DNA of 64,000 nucleotides from Burkholderiales bacterium (GCA_025354165.1 JANXNI010000050.1:17013-81012); one strand, 5' to 3'. Shown: positions 36,129 to 45,768, counted from the stretch's first letter. Numbers and translations: made by a program. The notes: generated by a model from the sequence alone, not told the origin.

Positions 36129-36365
36129 ATGAGTGATATCGAAGCCCGCGTTAGAAAAATCGTTGCCGACCAATTGGGCGTAGCCGAGGCAGACATCAAG
36201 AACGAGTCGTCTTTTGTAGACGACCTCGGTGCCGACTCGCTCGACACTGTGGAGCTCGTGATGGCGCTCGAAGAAGACTTCGGCACCGAGATTCCGGATG
36301 AAGAAGCCGAGAAGATTACGACGGTGCAACTTGCGATTGACTACGTCACCTCGCACAAGAAGTAA
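36129..36365 (+). CDS. acpP: Acyl carrier protein
   Basis: A 78-residue acidic carrier protein for fatty-acid synthesis. The phosphopantetheine attachment site is Ser37 in [19 protein letters not shown]; the closing [10 protein letters not shown] is typical. AAGGAT lies about 10 bases before ATG 36129. The gene has its own 136-bp leader after fabG and a strong hairpin terminator 32 bp after the stop, so it probably makes an abundant short transcript. Confidence 0.97.
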   Translation: MSDIEARVRKIVADQLGVAEADIKNESSFVDDLGADSLDTVELVMALEEDFGTEIPDEEAEKITTVQLAIDYVTSHKK

Positions 36366-36396
36366 GCCTCAAGGTCGTCGCCTTTGAGCATGTTTG

Positions 36397-36430
36397 AAAA
36401 GGCGGCCACTGAGCCGCCTTTTTTGTTTTT
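36397..36430 (+). terminator. Strong intrinsic terminator between acpP and fabF
   Basis: Stem GGCGGC / GCCGCC with loop CACTGA, flanked by AAAA before and a run of six T then GTTTTTTAT after. It lies only 16 bp before the fabF start, so it should limit read-through into fabF. Confidence 0.85.
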
Positions 36431-36445
36431 TATAAGTTTCTCTCC

Positions 36446-37690
36446 ATGACAACAAGACAGCGCCGCGTCGTCGTCACCGGCTTGGGTATCGTGAGCCCCG
36501 TGGGAATTGGCGTTGCCGCCGCCTGGGACTCGATCACCAATGGTCGCTCCGGTATTGGCCCCATCACCAGGTTCGATTCTGCGCCTTTCAACACGCACAT
36601 CGCTGGCGAGGTCAAAGGCTTCGATCCCGCGCAATTCATGTCCGGAAAGGAGGCGCGTCGGTACGACTCGTTTATTCATTTCGGTATCGCTGCGGCCAAG
36701 GAGGCGTTGGCCGATGCGGGCATTGCACCGCACCCGGCGAATCCTGATCGCTACGGTTTGTCGATTGGTTCGGGCATTGGCGGTTTGCCGCTGATTATGG
36801 AAACGGCCTACGCACTGCGCGATGGCGGCCCGCGCAAAATTTCTCCGTTCTTCATCCCCGGTTCGATCATCAACATGATCTCCGGTTTGATTTCGATTGA
36901 GTATGGCTTTCAGGGCGCGAACATGGCCGCAGTGACTGCGTGCAGCACCGCGAACCATTGCATCGGCGAAAGCATGCGGAAGATCGAGTATGGGGACGCC
37001 GACGTGATGGTGGTCGGTGGTTCTGAGGCTGCGGTGTGCGAGCTGGGCATTGGCGGCTTCAATGCGGCGCGCGCGCTGTCAACACGTAACGATGATCCGA
37101 CTGCGGCAAGCCGTCCGTGGGATGTGGATCGCGACGGCTTTGTGCTTGGCGAAGGCGCGGGCGTACTCGTGATTGAAGAGCTGGAGCATGCGAAGGCGCG
37201 CGGCGCGAAGATTTATTGTGAGCTTGTTGGTTACGGCGTGTCGGGCGACGCTTATCACGTCACGGCACCGCGAGAAGACGGCGATGGTGCGCGTCGTTGC
37301 ATGGTCAATGCACTCAAAAACGCGAGCTTGAATGCGTCGGATGTTGAGTACGTGAACGCGCATGGGACGTCGACGCCGCTAGGTGACCTTGCAGAAGCTA
37401 CCGCGCTCAAGAGCGCGTTCGGTGATCACGCGAAAAAAATCATGGTCAGTTCGACTAAATCAATGACCGGTCACCTGCTGGGTGCCGCCGCAGGGGTCGA
37501 GGCCGTATTCAGTATTCTTGCCTTGCAGGATGATGTGATTCCACCGACGATCAATTTGCACAAACAAGACCCGGCGGTCGAACTGGATCTGGTGCCCAAC
37601 ACGGCGCGTCAGAAGAAAATTGACGTTTCGATGTCCAATAGTTTCGGTTTTGGTGGCACTAACAGCACGCTGATTTTCAAGCGAATTTGA
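36446..37690 (+). CDS. fabF: 3-oxoacyl-ACP synthase II (KAS II)
   Basis: A 414-residue cytoplasmic condensing enzyme for chain elongation. Its catalytic Cys166 lies in AAVTACSTANHCIGE, and the two histidines are in VNAHGTSTPLGD and MTGHLLGAAAGVE. The Lys of STKSMTGH and the C-terminal SNSFGFGGTNSTL complete the KAS pattern. ATG 36446 follows TTTCTC without a strong ribosome binding site. It lies directly after the acpP terminator, so expression depends on read-through or a promoter within the hairpin region. Confidence 0.95.
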   Translation: MTTRQRRVVVTGLGIVSPVGIGVAAAWDSITNGRSGIGPITRFDSAPFNTHIAGEVKGFDPAQFMSGKEARRYDSFIHFGIAAAKEALADAGIAPHPANPDRYGLSIGSGIGGLPLIMETAYALRDGGPRKISPFFIPGSIINMISGLISIEYGFQGANMAAVTACSTANHCIGESMRKIEYGDADVMVVGGSEAAVCELGIGGFNAARALSTRNDDPTAASRPWDVDRDGFVLGEGAGVLVIEELEHAKARGAKIYCELVGYGVSGDAYHVTAPREDGDGARRCMVNALKNASLNASDVEYVNAHGTSTPLGDLAEATALKSAFGDHAKKIMVSSTKSMTGHLLGAAAGVEAVFSILALQDDVIPPTINLHKQDPAVELDLVPNTARQKKIDVSMSNSFGFGGTNSTLIFKRI

Positions 37691-37692
37691 CG

Positions 37693-37767
37693 CGTAGAGT
37701 GGGCAGCTCGTGCCCACCTTTCATCGCGCCCATTCCAACTGCGTGGGCACTGTCTGCCCGCCCTACG
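37693..37767. repeat. Inverted pair of REP-like units between fabF and lysC
   Basis: The first unit reads CGTAGAGTGGGCAGCTCG then TGCCCAC; the second, inverted, reads GTGGGCACTGTC then TGCCCGCCCTACG. Together they form a head-to-head pair of about 25-bp units, a BIME-like arrangement, starting 2 bp after the fabF stop and ending 17 bp before lysC. Confidence 0.65.
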
Positions 37768-37784
37768 AATCTGAAAATAAAAAT

Positions 37785-39041
37785 ATGTCTCTAGTCGTTC
37801 ATAAATACGGCGGCACGTCGATGGGCTCAGTCGAGCGCATTAAGAATGTTGCCAAACGCGTCGCCAAATGGCACCGTGCGGGCTACCAGATGGTGGTTGT
37901 GCCTTCCGCCATGTCGGGCGAAACCAATCGTCTTTTGGCGCTGGCTAAGGAGGTCAATGCCGATCCGAGCCCGCGCGAACTTGACATGATCGCCTCCACC
38001 GGCGAGCAGGTCTCAGTCGGCTTGCTCTCGATTGCGTTGCACGCCGAAGGCATCGATGCGGTCAGCTATTGCGGCTGGCAGGTGCCAATCAAAACCGACA
38101 ACTCGTTTACCAAAGCTCGCATCACGAGCATTGATGACGTTCGCGTTCGCGCCGATCTGGCGCAGGGCAAAGTCGTCGTCATTACCGGCTTTCAAGGGGT
38201 CACCGATGATGGTCAAGTTACAACGTTGGGTCGCGGTGGATCAGATACGCAAGCAGTTGCCGTAGCGGCCGCCATGAAGGCCAGCGAGTGCCTGATCTAC
38301 ACCGACGTTGACGCGGTTTACACCACCGATCCCCGCGTTGAACCCGATGCCCGTCCGCTCAAAACCGTGACCTTCGAAGAGATGCTCGAAATGGCGTCCC
38401 TTGGCTCAAAAATTTTGCAGATTCGCTCGGTCGAATTTGCCGGAAAATACAAAGTCCCAACGCGCGTCCTGTCCAGCTTCACCGATCCGATGATTCCAAT
38501 CGCAATCGAGGCAAGTTCGGGCACGCTAATCAGTTTTGAGGAAGAAGAAAACGTGGAACAAGCCATCATCTCCGGCATTGCCTTCAACCGCGACGAAGCG
38601 AAGGTCTCCGTGCTCGGCGTGCCCGACAAACCGGGTATCGCGTTCGCCATCCTCGGCCCGGTCGCCAAAGCGAACATCGACGTCGACATGATTATCCAGA
38701 ACGCCGGCGTTGGCGGAACCACGGATTTTTCGTTCACAGTGCATCGCAATGAGCTGCAAAAAACGCTCGACGTGCTCAAGAACGAAGTGCAGGATGTCAT
38801 TCAGGCTAAAACAGTGATTGGTGACGCGAAGTGTGCCAAGATCTCTGTAGTCGGTATTGGCATGCGTTCGCACGTTGGCATCGCAGCGCTCATGTTCGAA
38901 ACGCTGTCGAAAGAGAGCATCAATATTCAGATGATTTCCACCAGCGAAATCAAGATTTCAGTGGTGATCGACGACAAGTACATGGAGCTCGCTGTGCGCG
39001 CGCTTCATAAGGCGTTCGAGCTGGACAAAGTGGTCGCCTAG
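37785..39041 (+). CDS. lysC: Aspartate kinase
   Basis: A 418-residue cytoplasmic enzyme, first step of the lysine, threonine and methionine pathway. The N-terminal VVHKYGGTSMGSVERIKNVA is the kinase signature; TLGRGGSDTQAVAVAAAMKA and YTDVDAVYTTDPR bind aspartate and ATP. Two ACT domains follow (VSVLGVPDKPGIAFAILGPV and ISVVGIGMRSHVGIAALMFE), so feedback inhibition by lysine and threonine is likely. ATG 37785 gives the canonical start; the frame is open upstream through the REP-like repeat. tRNA-Ser lies 48 bp downstream. Confidence 0.95.
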   Translation: MSLVVHKYGGTSMGSVERIKNVAKRVAKWHRAGYQMVVVPSAMSGETNRLLALAKEVNADPSPRELDMIASTGEQVSVGLLSIALHAEGIDAVSYCGWQVPIKTDNSFTKARITSIDDVRVRADLAQGKVVVITGFQGVTDDGQVTTLGRGGSDTQAVAVAAAMKASECLIYTDVDAVYTTDPRVEPDARPLKTVTFEEMLEMASLGSKILQIRSVEFAGKYKVPTRVLSSFTDPMIPIAIEASSGTLISFEEEENVEQAIISGIAFNRDEAKVSVLGVPDKPGIAFAILGPVAKANIDVDMIIQNAGVGGTTDFSFTVHRNELQKTLDVLKNEVQDVIQAKTVIGDAKCAKISVVGIGMRSHVGIAALMFETLSKESINIQMISTSEIKISVVIDDKYMELAVRALHKAFELDKVVA

Positions 39042-39072
39042 CGGTTGAACCGGCAGCTGCCTAAAACCCCGC

Positions 39073-39078
39073 TATAAT
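39073..39078 (+). promoter_or_regulatory. -10 element of tRNA-Ser
   Basis: A perfect TATAAT, 11 bp before the first base of the tRNA gene, at the right place for transcription starting a few bases upstream of the tRNA. A -35 candidate TTGAAC is 22 bp away, which is too far for a standard promoter. Confidence 0.5.
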
Positions 39079-39089
39079 CAATGGCTAAC

Positions 39090-39182
39090 GGAGACGTGAC
39101 CGAGAGGCCGAAGGTGCTCCCCTGCTAAGGGAGTATACGGTGATGAGCTGTATCAAGGGTTCGAATCCCTTCGTCTCCGCCA
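39090..39182 (+). tRNA. tRNA-Ser(GCT)
   Basis: The acceptor GGAGACG pairs with CGTCTCC, followed by discriminator G and an encoded CCA. The anticodon arm CTCCCCTGCTAAGGGAG gives anticodon GCT, and a long variable arm (TATACGGTGATGAGCTGTAT) and TTCGAAT T-loop are present. Class II serine tRNA, 93 nt including CCA. Confidence 0.95.
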
Positions 39183-39190
39183 AGCAACCA

Positions 39191-39214
39191 AGCCACCCCT
39201 GCGGTGGCTTTTTT
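39191..39214 (+). terminator. Intrinsic terminator of tRNA-Ser
   Basis: AGCCACC / GGTGGCT stem with a CCTGC loop and a following run of six T, starting 9 bp after the tRNA 3' end. Confidence 0.85.
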
Positions 39215-39329
39215 GTGGTCCTTCTTTAGCTGGTGCGCACCAATATCGACAAGGCGCTTGCCAACGAGCCCACCAACATGAGATTTCGGGAGTTTCGGGC
39301 CAGCTTGCGAAGTCTGGGCGCAATGGGCG

Positions 39330-40793
39330 CTAGTTCGCCGTGTCGCGGGAGCTTTCGCCCACTTGTGCCGCTTCTGCTCCGCGCAGAAGGTTGAACGCAA
39401 CGACTCTATTGCGCCCGCGATGTTTGGCCTCATAAAGTGCGGCGTCAGCGCGACCGACAATTTCATCGACCGTGCCGGAGTCGGTGGCTGGGTCAAACGT
39501 TGATAAGCCGACGCTTACAGTGACCATTTCCGGGCCGGACGCACCGTTTTTCAGGCCGAGTGTTGCGACTGCTTTGCGCAAATTCTCGGCGATATGCGTC
39601 GCCCCGTTGATATCCGTGTTGGGCAAAACAACGGCAAACTCTTCACCACCATAACGCGCCAGATAGTCGCCCGGGCGACGCAATTCATTTTGCATTGCTG
39701 CGGTGACGGCTTTGAGGCAAACGTCGCCCTGCAGATGACCAAAGGTGTCGTTGTAATTTTTGAAGTGATCGATGTCGATCATCAGCATGGCGAGCGGCGT
39801 GCGCGCCCGCCGCGCATGGCGAATGTCGCTAGGGAATTGCGACATGAAATAGCCGCGATTGTAGGCAGCTGTAAGCGCGTCGCGCAGGCTGTTTTCCGCC
39901 AGCGTCTCATGCACCTGTGCGAGCCTGCGGTAGAGCCCCGTGGTTTCCCACAACAGCGTGCCGAGTACCATTGAGGACGACAGCATGCTCAGGCAGCGCC
40001 CGGCGTACCAGCCCAGACTGTAGCGTGACGAGGCGGCCAGTGTCAGGACGACATCGGCAAGACCTGCCACCAGGGCGACGGCGAGCCACACGCTGAGCAA
40101 GTCACGCAGGCGACTGATCAGGAAGCAGGCCAAAAGCGCGCACACGTTGATGACGATAACGATTGTGGCGGCCGGGGATTGCACGAGCTGCTGATAGGAC
40201 GTGCCGTTGACGAGCGGAGGCAGCAGTCCGCCATTGGCAACGGCCAGATACGCAAGCGCCGCCGCCACCAGCGGCGCGTGGATCATTAAAAGCGTGCCGC
40301 TAATACCGCCCGACAATCGCATTTTCGATGCGTTACGCAGTAGCGGCGTCCGCAACATCAACGCGAGCGACACAATCGCCGGAAAACCGCCATGCCACAT
40401 CGTCCAAAGCCATACCGCGCTTTGCGGCCCGGCGCCCAGCAATCCGGTTTCTGAAAACACGCCAGGAAAAATCAGGATCTGGATCGAGACCATCACGGCG
40501 ACAAAAAAATAGGCACCGGCGAGGCAGGCCAGAAACGGTTCACGGAGCACGCGGAAATGCGTAAACAGCAGATAGCCCGTCAAGTACTCCGTAATAAAAA
40601 CCGTCACCGCAAACATCGGCAGGAACGGCCTGATTTCCTGCAACTGGAGCTTCGCCGAGGGCAACATTATCAGGGTGACAATCGCGATGATCGCCGCCAG
40701 CGAGCCAGCGGCCAGCTTCGAGCGCAGTCCGGGACGTTCGCTCGCGCGGCGGCTGATGTCATTCAGGCGGGTCACATCGGTCAAGCTATTCAC
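39330..40793 (-). CDS. Membrane-bound diguanylate cyclase (GGDEF)
   Basis: 487 residues. The N-terminal half has about eight hydrophobic segments and resembles a MASE-type membrane sensor (FLPMFAVTVFITEYLTGYLL, LFTHFRVLREPFLACLAGAY). The C-terminal GGDEF domain begins at NSLRDALTAAYNRGYF; the catalytic motif is GGEEF at about residues 383-387, with metal ligands in MLMIDIDHFKNYNDTFGH. A product-inhibition site RPGD lies five residues before GGEEF, so it should be active and feedback-controlled. It makes c-di-GMP from two GTP. The DGC stands alone; a 116-bp palindrome lies upstream of its start. Confidence 0.88.
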   Translation of the reverse strand: MNSLTDVTRLNDISRRASERPGLRSKLAAGSLAAIIAIVTLIMLPSAKLQLQEIRPFLPMFAVTVFITEYLTGYLLFTHFRVLREPFLACLAGAYFFVAVMVSIQILIFPGVFSETGLLGAGPQSAVWLWTMWHGGFPAIVSLALMLRTPLLRNASKMRLSGGISGTLLMIHAPLVAAALAYLAVANGGLLPPLVNGTSYQQLVQSPAATIVIVINVCALLACFLISRLRDLLSVWLAVALVAGLADVVLTLAASSRYSLGWYAGRCLSMLSSSMVLGTLLWETTGLYRRLAQVHETLAENSLRDALTAAYNRGYFMSQFPSDIRHARRARTPLAMLMIDIDHFKNYNDTFGHLQGDVCLKAVTAAMQNELRRPGDYLARYGGEEFAVVLPNTDINGATHIAENLRKAVATLGLKNGASGPEMVTVSVGLSTFDPATDSGTVDEIVGRADAALYEAKHRGRNRVVAFNLLRGAEAAQVGESSRDTAN

Positions 40794-40964
40794 GTCGAGC
40801 GTCCGCCGTGAGCGGATTGCTCAACAAAAACTTGCCTTGTGATTTCATGGGTATTCGACGCTATGTTGTCGCCGTACTATCCGCTTGGGCATTGACTTCA
40901 GTTTTCCAGATTGGCACTTCCGATGTGCGTCCGATCAGTACAACGGCAACCCTACGCTAGCAAT

Positions 40965-41080
40965 CAGCTTTTTACTGAATACACCATTATACAGGGGCTA
41001 GATCGATTTTTCGCCGTAAGTCGATTTACCGCGATTTTCGAAGCCAGCCCTCATGCCAGCGTCATTTCAGAGAAAAGCTG
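40965..41080. repeat. 116-bp palindromic element, copy 5
   Basis: Left arm CAGCTTTTTACTGAATAC then GGGGCTAG, centre TAAGTCGATTTA (between 41022 and 41023), right arm CAGCCCTCATGCCAGCGTC then GAGAAAAGCTG. It lies in the 305-bp gap between the diguanylate cyclase start and the beta-helix protein end, 18 bp from the latter's stop. I see nothing else in that gap. Confidence 0.85.
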
Positions 41081-41098
41081 ATCAGTATTTTCTTAAGG

Positions 41099-43633
41099 TC
41101 AAGGCGTCAGCGACGTCCCACAATTGGCGTTCAGGTTGTTGCGCGCCGCGTCCCAATCACTTTGCGTAATACCCGTCCCCGCGACGACCGCAGCGCCGCT
41201 GAATCCGAGCATCGAGCGCAGCAACACCAGTCCTTCTTTGTTGGCCCGCACAAAGCCGTCGTTATCCATATCCAGTTTGCACGGCAGCACCGTTGCCAGC
41301 ACTGGTGACTCGAACGCACCCATATCAATGATGCTGTTTACGATGCGCGGGAAACCGATCCCACGCTGGTCGAACGCCGTGGCGACGCTGTTGTCGCCCG
41401 CATCCAGCGCGGGACTCCCAGCGCGCAATGCGTGCGTGTATTTCTGGCCGCCGCCGTTGAACTGCAGGCCTTCGATCTTGGCATCGACGCCGCATTTCAT
41501 CCCGGTGCCAGTGCAAAAGCTATTGGGCGCGAACACCGGTTCAAACAGGGAGTGGCTGATGGCGTAGTTGAACCCGGCAGTGGACGGCGCAAAGATACTG
41601 TTGCCGCCCAGGCTCCCCGGTACTGACATGGCGATAATCGAGTTCCGGATTACGACATTTCCGTTCGCGTTCAATGGACCACCCAGCGCCGTTGCCACAC
41701 CGCCAGGAACGAAGGCTATCGTGTTGAGAACAGCACCGGTTCCGGTGAAGTTTCTGGCAAGAGTGTTGTTGATCAGACTGAAGGTGTCGGTTCCCGACGC
41801 GGCGTGAAGGTTGAACGACACAATTGATCCACTGCCATTGGTTGATTCGTTCAACGAAAACGTGCTGTTGCGCACGGTGTAATTGCCCGTTGCGTCCAGC
41901 AAGAGCGCGACGTTCGACTCGGCGCGATTGCTGATGAATGACGAGTCCTGGATCAGATAGTTACGCCCCGCGCCGTTCGCCCGCAGCGACAGTCCGGCCT
42001 CGTTGCGCTGCGCAAAGTTGTCCTTCACGATAAGGCGGGTGGCAGTGAAGCTGTGCGGCAGCGGATACACCGCAGGCACCGTCGCAGATGACGGCCCACC
42101 AAGCACGACAACTACCCCGTAGCCTCCCGCGATACTGCCTGCATTAGTTTGGTTGCCGATGACATCGACATCGCTGAGCGTCACGGTGGCCAGATCGTGC
42201 AGCAACAGGGCGCTGACACCGCCGCTGTCTGCCAGCGAGGTGCCGCCGACGTCATTGCCCTTGAACTGCGAGTTGCTGAGCGTGAAGTTAGCGCTGCAGC
42301 CAACGCGCAGGCCAGCGCGTGATTTCTGGGCGATGTTCTTCTCGAAATACACGTTGTTCATACTCACGTTGCGCAATTGCAGAAACTGGCATTCGCTGGT
42401 GCTGCTGTCAAAGGTATCCGTCAGGATGCTCAATCCGCCGATGTCCACGCCCGCAGCGTTGCCCATAAACGAAAAATCATTGACGGTGACGGCATCGCCT
42501 GATGCTACGGCTGAACCGACAGATGCAATCTGACCACCACCGCGACGGCCAAGGGCGCTGTTGCCGACGACGCCGCCACCGTTGAGCGTTACCGTGCCGG
42601 ATACGTCGTTAATGAGAAATGCGCCATCGTTGCCGACGGTGGCCGAGTTGGAAATGAATTGCGTGCCACTGATCGACACCGAAGTAGCTCCGGTCACGCG
42701 AAGCGCCCCGATTGCTTCAGACGTGTTGCCGAAGAATTGGCTGCCACTGATGGATACCGCGCCCATCCAAAGGTTGTTGCCGTTGCCAAGAGCTGCCGCA
42801 CCGCCCGCTGAAGTAAACGTTGAACCCGCCGTGCCGTGCACGGTGCGGTTGCTCAGAAAGCGAACGTTGCTAAGTGTGGCGTTGGGTCGAAAGTCAGTCA
42901 CCAGCGTTGCGCCCATTGCCAGCGCGCCACCGGTGGTGGAGAAGTTGTTGGCACCGCCGTCGCCTGTGCCTGCCGCCTCGCAGGCACTAAACACGACATC
43001 CGTCAGCGTCAGCGATTCACGAGAAAAGACACAGCCGCCCGCTGCGCCTCCGCTCGCCGCGATGCTCGCAACACTCCGCCCTTCCTTGAACGACAGACCG
43101 GAAATGCTCGCTGGCGCATCGGTCGCCGCATCGGCATTGCTGATCACCATTATTCGCAGGCCCGCTGCACCACTTGAGAGTCCGCCACCGTTGATGGTTA
43201 GCAAGTTGCTCCCCGGGCCGGCGATGGTGAGGTTACCGCCTGCAAACAGCAGCCATGAGTAAGGCGTCGTGGGCGGTGCAGGAGGAGGAGGCACGATTGT
43301 GGGCTCCATGATTACCTGCGACAGCTTGATCGTTCCATTGACGCTGAAATTGATCGTGTCAGCGCCGCTGCCCGTTGGACAGCCGTTCGGCCCACCTATC
43401 GCGCTGTCCATGTTGGCCGCCGCGAGGGCCATGCGCAATGTGCATTTTGCGCTCGCCAGAACAACAGGCGACGTGTATCCCGCATCCGAAAAAATCGCGC
43501 CCGACGCATTGACGAAAACATCGTCAAGCAAACTGTTGACGGTAATTGTTGCCGCAGACGTTTCGGCGCACAGCGTCATTGAAGTCAGAAAAGCGGCGAG
43601 CGCGGACGCGCGCCAGGTCATTGGTTTCTTCAT
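41099..43633 (-). CDS. Secreted parallel beta-helix protein with CSLREA-type start and dockerin-like end
   Basis: About 844 residues. A signal peptide (WRASALAAFLTSMTLCAETS) precedes ITVNSLLDD and the block CTLRMALAAAN ... GCPTGSGADTI, which matches the CSLREA N-terminal domain. A long right-handed beta-helix follows, with many short repeats (SNAVFxxN/GN types such as ISGTQFISNSATVGNDGAFL). Near the end HALRAGSPALDAGDNSVATA is the choice-of-anchor Q motif, and the last 60 residues form a dockerin-like repeat (LDMDNDGFVRANKEGLVLLR). ATG 43633 is used because the signal peptide starts there and GGGGAAACAGG lies just upstream; the longer open frame is unlikely to be translated. Probably a surface or extracellular adhesin or carbohydrate-binding protein. 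Confidence 0.75.
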   Translation of the reverse strand: MKKPMTWRASALAAFLTSMTLCAETSAATITVNSLLDDVFVNASGAIFSDAGYTSPVVLASAKCTLRMALAAANMDSAIGGPNGCPTGSGADTINFSVNGTIKLSQVIMEPTIVPPPPAPPTTPYSWLLFAGGNLTIAGPGSNLLTINGGGLSSGAAGLRIMVISNADAATDAPASISGLSFKEGRSVASIAASGGAAGGCVFSRESLTLTDVVFSACEAAGTGDGGANNFSTTGGALAMGATLVTDFRPNATLSNVRFLSNRTVHGTAGSTFTSAGGAAALGNGNNLWMGAVSISGSQFFGNTSEAIGALRVTGATSVSISGTQFISNSATVGNDGAFLINDVSGTVTLNGGGVVGNSALGRRGGGQIASVGSAVASGDAVTVNDFSFMGNAAGVDIGGLSILTDTFDSSTSECQFLQLRNVSMNNVYFEKNIAQKSRAGLRVGCSANFTLSNSQFKGNDVGGTSLADSGGVSALLLHDLATVTLSDVDVIGNQTNAGSIAGGYGVVVVLGGPSSATVPAVYPLPHSFTATRLIVKDNFAQRNEAGLSLRANGAGRNYLIQDSSFISNRAESNVALLLDATGNYTVRNSTFSLNESTNGSGSIVSFNLHAASGTDTFSLINNTLARNFTGTGAVLNTIAFVPGGVATALGGPLNANGNVVIRNSIIAMSVPGSLGGNSIFAPSTAGFNYAISHSLFEPVFAPNSFCTGTGMKCGVDAKIEGLQFNGGGQKYTHALRAGSPALDAGDNSVATAFDQRGIGFPRIVNSIIDMGAFESPVLATVLPCKLDMDNDGFVRANKEGLVLLRSMLGFSGAAVVAGTGITQSDWDAARNNLNANCGTSLTP

Positions 43634-43930
43634 CCTGTTTCCCCTCAAAAAGTGGCGTTTTCTCGGTGCCTGGGCGGCATACGTGATGCTGGACAGCTGT
43701 TGGTGACCGCCTTCGGCGCGCCCCGTCAATGTACCGCCCTCGGGTGCGAAAGAAAGAGGGAAATTACCTACCTGATCGCGTGCGATAGCGTAGTTCGTTG
43801 AAATCGTGGACGTCGCATCGCGCAACGGCTACGCCCGAAGCATGAGCGGATGCCGGTAGTATTGTTTTTGTCGTGCTCGTTAGAAACGTCTTTTTTGGCG
43901 CGCCGACGATTGCGCCGGAATCGCACATAT

Positions 43931-44047
43931 CAGCTTTTTTATAAAACAAAGGCAGCAAAGCGGGTACAGCCCTATTAAGTCATAAGTCAATTTGTCGAAT
44001 TTTGCGAGGCTAGCCCTCATGAAACCGTCGTTTCAGAGAAAAGCTGA
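43931..44047. repeat. 117-bp palindromic element, copy 6
   Basis: Left arm CAGCTTTTTTATAAAAC, inner GGGTACAGCCCTA, centre TAAGTCAATTT, right arm TAGCCCTCATGAAACCGTCG then GAGAAAAGCTG. The right half is nearly identical to that of copy 5. It ends 5 bp from the stop codon of the acyl-CoA ligase at 44053. The rest of the 419-bp gap (43634-43930) shows no gene. Confidence 0.82.
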
Positions 44048-44052
44048 TAGAA

Positions 44053-45768
44053 CTATTTCTCCGCTTCCCGCTCCTGCAACGCCCGCCACATCACCTTGCC
44101 CGAGCCGCTTTTCGGTAACGCGTCGACAAACTCCACGACACGCGGCGCTTTGTAGGCGGCCATATTGGCATGCGCCCAGTCGACGATGTCTTTTTCGGTC
44201 GTGTCTTTCGCGTTGGCGCGCAGCACGATTACGGCCTTGACGGACTCGCCGCGATAGGCGTCCTTGGTGGAAATGATGCATGCTTCCTGCACGGCCGGAT
44301 GGCGGAAGAAGAGGGCTTCGACCTCTGCGGGCCAGACCTTGAATCCGCTCGCGTTGATCATGCGTTTCAGGCGGTCCGTCATGAAGAAATAGCCTTCTTC
44401 ATCAACGCGGCCCATGTCGCCCGAACGGAAGAATGATTTGCCGTCGATCTCGACAAACGCGGCCTCGGTGGCGGCGCGGTTTTGCCAATAGCCTTTGAAC
44501 ACTTGCGGGCCGTGAATCAGGATTTCACCGGATTCGCCGATGTCGCAAAGCGCCAGCGTGTCCGGGTTCACCACGCGCGAATCGACACCGACGTACGGCA
44601 CGCCAAGGCATTGCTGCTTGGGTGCGTCGGGCGGATTGGAGTGCGACGGCGCGGCGGTCTCGGTCAGGCCGTAGCCTTCGACGAAGCGCAAGCCAAATTT
44701 TTGAAAGAGATTTTCGGCGACTGCCTGCGGCATAGCAGCGCCGCCGCCGCCGATGTAGGCGAGACTTGTGAGGTCATAGTTCGCGACGTTCGGGCTGCCG
44801 AGCAAATCGATGATCATGGTCGGCACCATCGTCCAGCTATTCACGCGATATTTCGAGATCAGCCTGCCCGCCAGATCGCGATCCCAGCGCGGCATGATGA
44901 CCGCGCACGAACCGAGATAAATGGGAATGTGCAAACCGTAGAGCATGCCTGTGATGTGAAACATCGGCACTACGGCAAGGCTCACCGACTCTGGCGATCC
45001 ATCGCCCCACAGCGAGCCGGAAACGATGTTGTGCATGATGCTGCGATGCGTGTGCATGCAGCCTTTGGGCAGCCCCGTTGTGCCAGAGGTGTACGGCAGC
45101 ACGGCGAGATCGTCCGGCCCGGCGGTGGGGGCGTCGGCCTGTTGCCTGGCCGCCATCGCGTCGCGCCAGTGCGTGCCGTAGGCGGGCAGGTCGACCTGCA
45201 AATCAAGCCAGCCGCGCCACGCGTCCGGAATGCCGCTGTCGGGCAATTGGCCTCCCGTCATTTCGTCGCAATAGCGTGTGACCAGAAGACAACGCAAACC
45301 CGCGTCGGGCGCGGCGGCGACCACCTCGTCGTTCGCTGCAACCCATAGCGCCGCAAGATCGCTGCCCACGATCGCGACGCGCGCGGCAGGATCGGTGATG
45401 TAGTGCGTCAGCTCGGCCGCTTTGTTCATCGGGTTGACCGGAACCACCACCGCGTCAGCGCGCAAAATGGCGTAATAGCCGATCACAAATTGCGGCGAAT
45501 TCTGCATGCACAGCGCCACGCGATCACCCTTTGCGACGCCTGCGACTTTTTGCAACCAGCCCGCCAGCGCCTCGACGCGTGCGTAGAGTTCGCGAAACGT
45601 CAGGACGCGATCACAAAACACAAACGCCGGTCGATCTGGGTAGCGCCGGACGGTGATGTCCAGATTCGCCCAGAGCGAGGTGTCAGGCGTGCACAAATCC
45701 TTAGGCAGGCGCTTCGGCCAGACGTCGTAATGCTTGTTGAGGGTTACCGGAGTGCCTGACATATCCAT
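44053..45768 (-). CDS. Long-chain-type acyl-CoA ligase (AMP-forming)
   Basis: 571 residues, ANL superfamily. The P-loop is VLPYTSGTTGLPKGCMHTHR (about residues 223-242), A5 is RFVEGYGLTETAAPSHSNPP, A7/A8 is FFRSGDMGRVDEEGYFFMTD followed by RLKRMINASGFKVWPAEVEA, and the catalytic Lys is in PKSGSGKVMWRALQE. It activates a fatty or other carboxylic acid to its CoA thioester in the cytoplasm. It is divergent from the ModE-like gene. Its stop codon is 5 bp from a palindromic repeat. Substrate range cannot be read from sequence. Confidence 0.85.
   Translation of the reverse strand: MDMSGTPVTLNKHYDVWPKRLPKDLCTPDTSLWANLDITVRRYPDRPAFVFCDRVLTFRELYARVEALAGWLQKVAGVAKGDRVALCMQNSPQFVIGYYAILRADAVVVPVNPMNKAAELTHYITDPAARVAIVGSDLAALWVAANDEVVAAAPDAGLRCLLVTRYCDEMTGGQLPDSGIPDAWRGWLDLQVDLPAYGTHWRDAMAARQQADAPTAGPDDLAVLPYTSGTTGLPKGCMHTHRSIMHNIVSGSLWGDGSPESVSLAVVPMFHITGMLYGLHIPIYLGSCAVIMPRWDRDLAGRLISKYRVNSWTMVPTMIIDLLGSPNVANYDLTSLAYIGGGGAAMPQAVAENLFQKFGLRFVEGYGLTETAAPSHSNPPDAPKQQCLGVPYVGVDSRVVNPDTLALCDIGESGEILIHGPQVFKGYWQNRAATEAAFVEIDGKSFFRSGDMGRVDEEGYFFMTDRLKRMINASGFKVWPAEVEALFFRHPAVQEACIISTKDAYRGESVKAVIVLRANAKDTTEKDIVDWAHANMAAYKAPRVVEFVDALPKSGSGKVMWRALQEREAEK

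Noticed and set aside
43634..43825. 64-residue N-terminal extension of the beta-helix protein
   Set aside because: It lies before a clear signal peptide; export would fail and a ribosome binding site precedes the inner ATG.
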